DNA from: Enteractinococcus helveticum
GTDB lineage: Bacteria; Actinomycetota; Actinomycetes; Actinomycetales; Micrococcaceae
Direction: 5' to 3'
NCBI RefSeq assembly: GCF_020742345.1
Contig: NZ_DYXC01000147.1
Span: 1-22,268, forward strand
Length of the DNA stretch: 22,268 bases
Shown here: positions 15,265 to 21,363 of the stretch, one piece after another
How the letters are laid out: each line of letters starts with the position of its first letter
Numbering within the stretch: the first letter of the stretch is position 1
Position numbers and translations under genes: made by a program
Notes under the pieces: generated by a model
Database searches by the model: none
Told to the model about the DNA's origin: nothing
What the model saw: the letters and a program-made list of their open reading frames with translations, nothing else

Positions 15265-16209
15265 TTACTCGGCGACCTTTGCGACGAGTCGGCCGGTCAC
15301 TTCGCCGCGCTTGAGGCGATCAACGCCGTCGGCGATTTCTTCAAAATCAATCAGCGTCAACGTTGGCTCTAGATCACCGGATGCGATCCATTTCATGACG
15401 GATGCGATGTCGTCTTTGGAGCCACCGTTGGATCCGACCAGTTCGACCTGGCCGAGAATCATGGCGTTGGTGTCGATGTTGGCTTCAAGTTTGCCCATGC
15501 CGACCAGCACAACGCGGCCCTGGAATTTTACGGTCTGAACGGCTTCGTTGGTGGTGGTACCGAATCCTGCGAAGTCGATGATGACATCGAGTTCATCGTC
15601 TTTGAATTCGGAGATTGATTTGGCCACTTTGACCGCACCGCCAGCTTTGGCCTGGTCCCAGACGTCTTCTTTGATTTCGGCAACATAGACTTCGGCGCCT
15701 TCGAGGTGCGCCAAGCGGGCACCGATCTGGCCGAGTCCACCAAATCCGATGATGCCGACCTTCATGCCGGCTTTGACGCGGCCTTTGCCGAAGACTGCTC
15801 CGGCGGACGTCATCCCGGCGTCGGTGGCAGCAGCGGCTTGTTCAAAGGAAATGCCTTCTGGCATGGCGACCAGCTGATCTGGGTCGACTTCGGCTTTAGC
15901 TTCCCAGCCACCGTTGACGCCGTAGCCGAATGGGCCGATCATGGGCCAAACAGCGACTTTATCGCCGACTTTCCAGTCGGTGACGCCTTCACCAACCTCG
16001 GAAACAGTGCCGGAGGTTTCGTGGCCTGGCACAACCGGCATCTCTTTCATCAGGCCCATCCAGCCTTCATCTTCGAGAATACCGACGTCGGAGTGGCACA
16101 GGCCTGCGGCCTGCACATCGATGACAACCTTGCCCGCCGAGGCTTTTGGCTCGTCGATGTCAACGCGTTCAAATGGTTTACCGGTTCCGTGGAAATGCCA
16201 AGCTTTCAT
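15265..16209 (-). CDS. Zinc-type alcohol dehydrogenase-like protein (MDR superfamily), short form
   Basis: This 314-residue cytosolic medium-chain dehydrogenase/reductase has a GroES-like N-terminal domain with the catalytic zinc motifs CHSD (Cys38) and PGHE (His63, Glu64). The nucleotide-binding GFGGLGQIG motif follows in the middle. The expected reaction is NAD(P)-linked oxidation of an alcohol or reduction of an aldehyde. The four-cysteine structural zinc lobe usual between about residues 90 and 115 is missing; the segment reads WPMIGPFGYGVNGGWEAKAE. That explains the short length, since family members are usually near 340-350. The ATG at 16209 has AAGGAG 6 nt upstream; an ATG at 16224 sits before that site. 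It has its own candidate promoter and palindrome and lies downstream of the MerR-HEAT operon on the same strand. Confidence 0.9.
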   Translation of the reverse strand: MKAWHFHGTGKPFERVDIDEPKASAGKVVIDVQAAGLCHSDVGILEDEGWMGLMKEMPVVPGHETSGTVSEVGEGVTDWKVGDKVAVWPMIGPFGYGVNGGWEAKAEVDPDQLVAMPEGISFEQAAAATDAGMTSAGAVFGKGRVKAGMKVGIIGFGGLGQIGARLAHLEGAEVYVAEIKEDVWDQAKAGGAVKVAKSISEFKDDELDVIIDFAGFGTTTNEAVQTVKFQGRVVLVGMGKLEANIDTNAMILGQVELVGSNGGSKDDIASVMKWIASGDLEPTLTLIDFEEIADGVDRLKRGEVTGRLVAKVAE

Positions 16210-16245
16210 GCTGAACTCCTTCATAGAGCCAATGCTCTGGTTATC

Positions 16246-16286
16246 AATGGTTGCATGATTTATCCAACCATTCTCATGCTAGTCAA
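16246..16286 (-). promoter_or_regulatory. Promoter with overlapping palindromic operator for the alcohol dehydrogenase
   Basis: On the minus strand, -35 TTGACT (16281-16286) and -10 ATAAAT (16258-16263) are 17 bp apart. A perfect dyad, AATGGTTG-N11-CAACCATT (16246-16272), has arms flanking the -10, so a bound regulator would block polymerase. No transcription factor is assigned. The dyad does not resemble the dyad before the HEAT/MerR operon. Confidence 0.65.
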
Positions 16287-16345
16287 TGCGCATGCCGGGA
16301 TTCCAAGGTTGGGGCGCTTACGGTTAATCACATTGGGACCTGGGG

Positions 16346-17341
16346 CTAGGAATGCTGCTGCAGAAGGTGCTTGGCCGTCAAGGCAACACCGCGATCCGGG
16401 TCATTGGTCATGCCGCAAAGTACATGCATCGCCGACTCGCCGGCAATCTCGGCTAAGGCAGCAGCCAGTCGTTGCCGAGCTGCGGGATCCACGAGTGTCA
16501 GAGCGTTGCCGATTGCCGCAATGACCTCGTCGGTGAGTCCAAAGGCTGCACATAGTTCAGCCAGTACCTCGGCGGCTTCAACATCGTCGTCACCATCGAT
16601 GATCAAATCCACCAGTGTTGGGATCGCACTATGGCCACCTCGGCGTGCATGGGCAAGAGCTGCTCGGCGGTGCACGAACGGATCGGCGTGCGGATAGGCG
16701 TCGGCTAACGCAGTATTTGCGGCAGCCGATCCGAGCTTCGACAAAATGGTCACGGCACGGTGACGTCGCTGAGCACTGGGCGCTTGCAGTGCTTGTTGGA
16801 CGGGTGGGATGGCCTGGTCGCCGATCTGTACCAGCGTCCAGTCCAGCGCCCCGGCGGCGTTGGTGTCGGTTTCTTGCAGGGCTGCGTCAATCAGCACGGT
16901 CACGTTGCGCGAGTGCTCTGGTGCTTGTAGGGAGAGCGCGAGGCGGAGGCGTTCAGATGGGTTGGTGGTGTTGAGTCCGTGCATCAGATCGATGGTCCCT
17001 AAGACGTCGGACCAGTCGGCGGGCTCGCTGTCTTTGATGCTCAGCAGGTGGTCGCGCAGGGCTTGCTGCTGGGCGATGCTGTCTTCGGTGCGTTGAAGGA
17101 GCCCGTCAAGTGTGGCTTGGGCATCAAAGGTGAGATTGTCGATGATGTCGGCGATCTCTCGAAGCCCGAGACCCAGCGAACGCAAGGCTTCGACTTGAAA
17201 GAGACGACGAATGTCATCCGAGGAGTAGCTTCGGTATCCGTTTGAGGTTCGGGTGGAAGCAGATACCAGCCCGAGGGACTCGTAGTATCGCAGCATGCGA
17301 GTGCTGATGCCGGATCGTTCGGCAACCTCACCGATCAGCAT
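16346..17341 (-). CDS. MerR-family regulator with C-terminal HEAT-repeat domain
   Basis: The protein has 331 residues. Residues 1-70 are a MerR-type winged helix-turn-helix (IGEVAERSGISTRMLRYYESLGLV, then the GYRSYSSDD segment), followed by a coiled helix (about 75-105) for dimerisation. From about 127 to the end the chain is helical and repetitive, with HEAT-like hydrophobic periodicity. This replaces the small metal- or ligand-binding tail typical of MerR proteins. No metal-binding Cys cluster is seen. The C-terminal region is alignable with the neighbouring HEAT protein: both have NPS-RL near their domain start and LSKLG about 75 residues later. ATG 17341 has AAGGAG 6 nt upstream, overlapping the stop of the preceding gene, with a 3-bp gap. 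It probably autoregulates the operon. Confidence 0.88.
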   Translation of the reverse strand: MLIGEVAERSGISTRMLRYYESLGLVSASTRTSNGYRSYSSDDIRRLFQVEALRSLGLGLREIADIIDNLTFDAQATLDGLLQRTEDSIAQQQALRDHLLSIKDSEPADWSDVLGTIDLMHGLNTTNPSERLRLALSLQAPEHSRNVTVLIDAALQETDTNAAGALDWTLVQIGDQAIPPVQQALQAPSAQRRHRAVTILSKLGSAAANTALADAYPHADPFVHRRAALAHARRGGHSAIPTLVDLIIDGDDDVEAAEVLAELCAAFGLTDEVIAAIGNALTLVDPAARQRLAAALAEIAGESAMHVLCGMTNDPDRGVALTAKHLLQQHS

Positions 17342-17344
17342 GAT

Positions 17345-18019
17345 TTACTCCTTGCGTGGTGATCCCGAATGTTCTTCTTCGACACGTTGGGCTTGGTCCA
17401 GGAGCGTTTCGAAGGCGGCCTCCGGATTGGCCATGAGTAATAGCGTCGCTGTTGCATGAATCCGCACCCGGGCATCATCGCTGTGCTGGGCTTGTTCTAT
17501 GACCGACGATACTGGATCACCCAGCGTGACAAAAGCGGCACTAAGGCTGCGCTGTACGTCGTGGTCGCCGCGACCAAATTGGGTGGCCAGGATGCTAGCC
17601 AAATTGAGCTGTTGTTCAGGGGGTACGAGACCGACGGCGGTTCGCCAGGCGGTTCGAGCAATCTCGTCGTCATCAGCGACCAGATGGTCTGTGGTGATGG
17701 CTTGCCAGGTGGTGGGTTCGCCGAGTTTCGACAGCGTGTGCAGGGCCTGACTTTGTGCCTGGGCCACCGGTGAGCTCAGGGCTGCGACGAGGTGCGGGAC
17801 GACCTGGTCGTGATCGTGGCGGGTGAGCGCCCAGGTGATCATGTCACGAACGAAGAAGTCAGATTCGGCCGCGACGTGACGCATCAGGATGGTAATAAAG
17901 GTTGGATCAGGCGTGGTGCCTGCCGTCAAGGCGGCTTGTAATCGAGTGGATGGGTTGTGGCTGTCCAGACCGCTCTGCAGCCTGTCGGCAAGACTCATCA
18001 CGTTTGGTGTATTGGTCAT
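17345..18019 (-). CDS. HEAT-repeat protein, first gene of the MerR-HEAT operon
   Basis: This 224-residue, acidic, all-helical soluble protein has HEAT-like repeats. Segments such as VRDMITWALTRHDHDQVVPHLVAAL and AQSQALHTLSKLGEPTTW show the paired-helix pattern. There is no signal peptide, membrane segment or catalytic motif. It resembles the C-terminal half of the MerR regulator encoded 3 bp downstream (NPSTRLQAAL here, NPSERLRLAL there), suggesting duplication. HEAT arrays usually mediate protein-protein contacts, so binding to or modulation of the regulator is a reasonable but unproven idea. ATG 18019 follows GGAGG with 9-nt spacing. The promoter just upstream has MerR-type architecture. 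A DNA glycosylase of the AlkC/AlkD HEAT class was considered, but it does not match in length or motifs. Confidence 0.82.
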   Translation of the reverse strand: MTNTPNVMSLADRLQSGLDSHNPSTRLQAALTAGTTPDPTFITILMRHVAAESDFFVRDMITWALTRHDHDQVVPHLVAALSSPVAQAQSQALHTLSKLGEPTTWQAITTDHLVADDDEIARTAWRTAVGLVPPEQQLNLASILATQFGRGDHDVQRSLSAAFVTLGDPVSSVIEQAQHSDDARVRIHATATLLLMANPEAAFETLLDQAQRVEEEHSGSPRKE

Positions 18020-18040
18020 TGGTATCTACCTCCAGTGGCC

Positions 18041-18071
18041 AGTCAACACCTTGACACAGTGTGAAGGTCAA
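18041..18071 (-). promoter_or_regulatory. MerR-type promoter with dyad in a 19-bp spacer
   Basis: Read on the minus strand, -35 TTGACC (18066-18071) and a weak -10 TTGACT (18041-18046) are 19 bp apart. This over-long spacer is typical of MerR-activated promoters. A 21-bp dyad at 18048-18068 fills the spacer and overlaps the -35; nine of ten base pairs match around the central A at 18058, with arms ACCTT and AAGGT. The predicted start near 18034 sits just before the GGAGG of the HEAT gene. Autoregulation by the MerR-HEAT protein is the natural inference. Confidence 0.7.
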
Positions 18072-18111
18072 CAACCCTGGCGGACTGTTCAATCGGCCGC
18101 CAATACATCAG

Positions 18112-18156
18112 CAGGTCGATGCCCTTTCAACGGTTCGTTGAAAGGGCATCGACCTG
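18112..18156 (-). terminator. Perfect 20-bp hairpin after the P-type ATPase gene
   Basis: The arms at 18112-18131 and 18137-18156 are perfectly complementary across a 5-nt loop (GGTTC), making this the strongest stem in the window. It starts 22 bp after the ATPase stop in the direction of transcription and precedes the MerR-type promoter. No U-tract follows. It is most likely a terminator that separates the ATPase transcript from the HEAT/MerR operon. Confidence 0.75.
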
Positions 18157-18177
18157 TGGACTACTCCAAACCGTGAT

Positions 18178-20193
18178 CTACGAGATCTGTGAGGCCTGTG
18201 CCTTGTCGGTACTGGTGGGCAGGTCTTGGACCTGTGCCGCCTGGTGCGATCCGGACTGGCGACCGTTTCGCAGCAGCCGCATGGCGTTGAGGATGACGAT
18301 CAGCACTGAGCCTTCGTGGACCAGCATGCCCAGTGCCATGGTGACGTTGCCGGCAAAGACACCGACCAGCAGCGCGGCCACCGTGGCCAGTGCGATGACG
18401 ATGTTTTGTTTCATCACGCGGTTGGTGCGCTTGGCGAGGCTGATGGCCTCGGGCAGTTTCAGCAGGTTATCCCCCATCAGGGCAATATCTGCTGTTTCAA
18501 TGGCCACTGCCGAACCGGCAGCACCCATGGCAACACCGATGTCTGCTGTCGCAAGGGCAGGTGCGTCGTTGACGCCGTCACCAACCATTGCCACGGTGTG
18601 ACCCTGTTGCTGCAGTTCCACGACCGCATCGAGTTTGTCTTCTGGAAGTAACGAGGCATGAATTTCGTCGATCCCGGTGGCTTTCCCAATGGCTTCGGCC
18701 ACTAGATGGGTGTCACCGGTGAGCATGACGACTTTCGATACGCCTGCATCGTGAAGTTGCGCGATCATCGCAGGGGCATCTGCCCGGATTTGATCTGCCA
18801 CGGCGACGACGCCAATGATGTGCTCATCGACGGCGACGATCATCGGAGTCTTCCCCGCGCTTGCAAAAGAATCTGCCGCAGCTGTCGCTTCGAGCAGTCC
18901 CTCGACCTCATGGTCAGCCATAAGGGCTGGGTTTCCGATCAGAATCTGGTGACCGTCAACGTCAGCGACAACACCTTTACCGACCACTGGTGTGACATCT
19001 TCCGGTAGGTTTACTGGTGCTACACCGTGTTCGGCTGCGGCCTGCAGAATCGGGGTTGCCAGCGGGTGCTCAGAACCCGCTTCGGCGGCGGCAGCCCACG
19101 CCAAGACCTCGTCCTTCGTCATAGTGGGGCTCAGCACGAACACATCAGTGAGTTTGGGCTTTCCTTCGGTCAGCGTACCGGTCTTATCTACAGCGACCGC
19201 AGAGATCTTCCCGGAGGTCTCCAGATACTCGCCACCCTTGATCAGGATGCCGTTGCGTGCGGCTCGACCGATACCGGCCACGATCGCGACGGGAATCGAA
19301 ATGACGAGGGCACCCGGGCAACCGATCACTAATAAGGTCAGTGCCAACACGACGTCCTGGGTGATCAGTCCGGCAAGTAGTGCCAGAATCATGACCGCCG
19401 GGGTGTACCACGTAGAAAACCGGTCAATAAACGCTTGGGTCTTTGCCTTCGCGTCTTGGGCTTCTTCGACCCGGTGAATGATGCGTGCCAAGGTGGTATC
19501 GGCACCAATGCCGGTGGCCTCAACCTGGAGAAACCCTCCGTTTGAAATGGTCCCCGCATACACTAAGTCCCCTTGGGATTTTTCAACAGGAATGGATTCG
19601 CCGGTGATCGAGGCTTCATCGATCGAACCGGTTCCGGCAAGCACTACGCCATCGACCGGTACTTTGGCACCGTTTTTGACTAACACGGTTTCGCCGCTTG
19701 CTACCTCGTGTGCAGGGATTTCATATTGCGTTCCCTCACGTAGTACTACCGCGGTATCTGGAGCGACCGCGACCAATTCGGCCAGGGCGGAACGAGTCTT
19801 ATTCATGGTGCCAGCCTCAAGAGCATGACCAATCGAGAATAAGAAGGTGACGGCGGCGGCTTCCCAGAAGTTCCCGATGATAATCGCACCGATGGCAGCG
19901 ACGGAAACGAGCAGGTCAATACTGATCATCTTGGTGCTGAGCGCTCGAACTGCCGAGATAAGAATTTGATAGCCGGCTACCACAGCTGCAATGAGCATGA
20001 AGAGGTTTGCCAAGGTGAATTCATCTAGGCCATGGTGTGCGTGAGCGCCGGCATCTACCCACCAGCGTGGTCCAAAGATAACGTTGAATGCGCCGTCGGC
20101 CAGGTGCTCAACCGCAAATGATGCGATGATCAACAACCCTGAGATGGCCGGGATGGCCCATTTCCCGCGCAACCATGCTTGAAGCTTGTGCAA
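18178..20193 (-). CDS. Heavy-metal-translocating P1B-type ATPase with CPG and HEGS motifs
   Basis: This 671-residue inner-membrane metal pump has all the P-type ATPase core motifs. The actuator TGES is near 196-199, the phosphorylation motif is DKTGTLT with Asp336, the nucleotide-domain HP is in SEHPLA, and the hinge is GDGVNDAPAL. The ion-pathway helix before the phosphorylation site reads CPG (Cys292-Pro293-Gly294) rather than CPC or SPC. A late transmembrane helix carries HEGS (626-629), as in P1B-4-like pumps. No N-terminal CxxC metal-binding domain is present; a separate HMA protein is encoded upstream. The N-terminus has a short AHAHH stretch. Translation appears to start at TTG 20193, with AAAGGGG 8 nt upstream. 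Efflux of a divalent or soft metal is likely; the ion cannot be assigned. Confidence 0.93.
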   Translation of the reverse strand: MHKLQAWLRGKWAIPAISGLLIIASFAVEHLADGAFNVIFGPRWWVDAGAHAHHGLDEFTLANLFMLIAAVVAGYQILISAVRALSTKMISIDLLVSVAAIGAIIIGNFWEAAAVTFLFSIGHALEAGTMNKTRSALAELVAVAPDTAVVLREGTQYEIPAHEVASGETVLVKNGAKVPVDGVVLAGTGSIDEASITGESIPVEKSQGDLVYAGTISNGGFLQVEATGIGADTTLARIIHRVEEAQDAKAKTQAFIDRFSTWYTPAVMILALLAGLITQDVVLALTLLVIGCPGALVISIPVAIVAGIGRAARNGILIKGGEYLETSGKISAVAVDKTGTLTEGKPKLTDVFVLSPTMTKDEVLAWAAAAEAGSEHPLATPILQAAAEHGVAPVNLPEDVTPVVGKGVVADVDGHQILIGNPALMADHEVEGLLEATAAADSFASAGKTPMIVAVDEHIIGVVAVADQIRADAPAMIAQLHDAGVSKVVMLTGDTHLVAEAIGKATGIDEIHASLLPEDKLDAVVELQQQGHTVAMVGDGVNDAPALATADIGVAMGAAGSAVAIETADIALMGDNLLKLPEAISLAKRTNRVMKQNIVIALATVAALLVGVFAGNVTMALGMLVHEGSVLIVILNAMRLLRNGRQSGSHQAAQVQDLPTSTDKAQASQIS

Positions 20194-20238
20194 GTTCCTC
20201 GCCCCTTTCGTAGTAAGTCAACAGTGTGTAGTCAGAAA

Positions 20239-20271
20239 TCGGGTGGCTAGCTGGTTGAGCAAGCCACCCGA
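20239..20271 (-). terminator. Hairpin between the HMA gene and the ATPase gene
   Basis: A 10-bp perfect stem (20239-20248 with 20262-20271) with a 13-nt loop lies 10 bp after the HMA stop, in an 87-bp gap before the ATPase start. There is only a short TTT downstream. It could be a partial terminator or an RNA processing stop that yields more HMA protein than ATPase from one promoter. Confidence 0.55.
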
Positions 20272-20280
20272 GATTGGTTG

Positions 20281-20511
20281 TTAGAACGCTGATGGTTTCG
20301 CGGTGTAGCCCGCTTTGGCTACCGCATCGACCAGATCATCCACCGAGGATTGCGCCTCGTCATGGTCAACTTCGATGCGCGAGCTGGCGAAATGCACGGT
20401 GACGTCGTTGACGCCGGGGAGTTTGCTGACGCGCTTTTCGATCTTGGTGACACATGACGGGCAGGAGAAGCCTTCGGCACGAAGCAGAGTGTGAGTGTTT
20501 GGGGTGGTCAT
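20281..20511 (-). CDS. Heavy-metal-associated (HMA) domain protein, metal chaperone-like
   Basis: This 76-residue ferredoxin-fold HMA protein has the metal-binding motif CPSC (Cys17, Cys20) after GFS, followed by a KIEKRVSKLPGV helix and VHFASSRIEVDHDE strands. Proteins of this kind bind soft metal ions through the two cysteines and hand them to P1B ATPases. Here the separate protein likely substitutes for the N-terminal HMA domain that the neighbouring ATPase lacks. Copper chaperones have CxxC too, but the usual MxCxxC is replaced by FSCPSC, so the metal is not settled. ATG 20511 has AAAGGA about 8 nt upstream. It is the first gene of the unit leading to the ATPase. Confidence 0.9.
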   Translation of the reverse strand: MTTPNTHTLLRAEGFSCPSCVTKIEKRVSKLPGVNDVTVHFASSRIEVDHDEAQSSVDDLVDAVAKAGYTAKPSAF

Positions 20512-20571
20512 GGTGTGTTCCTTTCCACATACTTTCGAATTCTTTTCCTCAACTTCTGAGGATTTATCTTT

Positions 20572-20640
20572 AGATTATCCGGTGGCTGATCAAAGAGCCT
20601 TGACGAACGTCAAGCCGGATGTGCTGGGCTGTTGTAGCCT
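20572..20640. promoter_or_regulatory. Divergent promoters sharing one Crp/Fnr-type dyad
   Basis: A perfect dyad CTTGAC-GAAC-GTCAAG lies at 20599-20614. It has the TTGA-N6-TCAA layout of the Fnr family. For the leftward HMA gene, a -10 TAATCT (20572-20577, minus strand) predicts a start near 20565, putting the dyad centre at about -41.5. For the rightward regulator gene, a -10 TAGCCT (20635-20640) predicts a start at the ATG (20647), putting the centre at about -40.5. Both are class II activator positions. A second dyad, TCCTCA-N5-TGAGGA, occurs in the HMA leader at 20546-20562. Confidence 0.6.
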
Positions 20641-20646
20641 GTCAGC

Positions 20647-21363
20647 ATGCGGGAATTACCGATTCGAGATATTACTGTCCACGACGACAACTGTGTTCGT
20701 CGAGTTCCGATTTTTGCCGGGCTGACTGCGACCCAACAAGATTTAGTGGCGACCATGGCGCGCCCGCAGTTTTTAGATGACGGCGAACTCGTCCACCGCG
20801 TTGGGGAACGCACGGGCAAGATGTTCGTGGTGCATTCGGGGCAAGTGAAATTGCATCGAGTCTTACCGACCGGCAGGAAATTATTGATCCGGGTGGCACA
20901 GCCCGGCGAGACCGTGGGCGAGCATGCGTTCTTGACGAGCAGCCCCACACTTGATGAAGCCGAGGCCATGGATGGCACCCGGTTATGTGTATTTGTCCAT
21001 GATGATCTGGCAGGTCTGATTCAGCGCTATCCCGACATTGCCCATCGCATGCTGGTCACCCTGGGTGAGCGACTGGCACAGACCGAACATCAACTGACGT
21101 TAAATACCCAGAGTGTGGACGTGCGGATCGCGGATTATCTGCTCCAGCAGCCATTGCTACGCGACGGTCAGTCCAGCGAGTCGATGCGGGTGCGTTTGCC
21201 CCTGGATAAAAAGGATGTAGCGTCCCTGTTGGGGACGACGCCGGAGTCCTTTAGCCGAGCCTTGGCACGGCTTCGGACCAAAGGACTGATCAGTGTCGAC
21301 GACGACACGGTGACCCTGTCAGACCCCGATGCGCTGGAAGCTCTCGTGGCCGGGGCCGCCTAG
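20647..21363 (+). CDS. Crp/Fnr-family transcriptional regulator with two cysteines
   Basis: The protein has 238 residues. An N-terminal cyclic-nucleotide-binding-like beta-roll (about 20-140, with the PGETVGEHAF segment) is followed by the dimer helix and a C-terminal winged helix-turn-helix. The latter has KKDVASLLGTTPESFSRALARL near residues 185-206. It has no four-cysteine Fe-S cluster signature like E. coli Fnr. Two cysteines stand out instead, Cys16 at the N-terminus and Cys114 in the beta-roll, a spacing close to that reported for the disulfide-switch FLP proteins of lactic acid bacteria. No Shine-Dalgarno is visible, and the gene may be leaderless. It is divergent from the HMA-ATPase unit, so control of metal efflux in response to metal or redox state is likely. 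Its stop overlaps the convergent gene's stop. Confidence 0.88.
   Translation: MRELPIRDITVHDDNCVRRVPIFAGLTATQQDLVATMARPQFLDDGELVHRVGERTGKMFVVHSGQVKLHRVLPTGRKLLIRVAQPGETVGEHAFLTSSPTLDEAEAMDGTRLCVFVHDDLAGLIQRYPDIAHRMLVTLGERLAQTEHQLTLNTQSVDVRIADYLLQQPLLRDGQSSESMRVRLPLDKKDVASLLGTTPESFSRALARLRTKGLISVDDDTVTLSDPDALEALVAGAA

Noticed and set aside
15706..16524. 272-codon plus-strand open frame across the alcohol dehydrogenase and part of the merR gene
   Set aside because: It crosses two well-supported genes and the promoter between them, and shows no family motif.
17345..18019. HEAT-repeat DNA glycosylase (AlkC/AlkD type)
   Set aside because: No catalytic residues or sequence pattern of that family are visible, and similarity to the adjacent MerR C-terminus explains the protein better.
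18178..20511. Copper-specific export operon (CopA/CopZ)
   Set aside because: The pump lacks the CPC motif and the HMA protein lacks the usual MxCxxC context, so a copper assignment is not justified.
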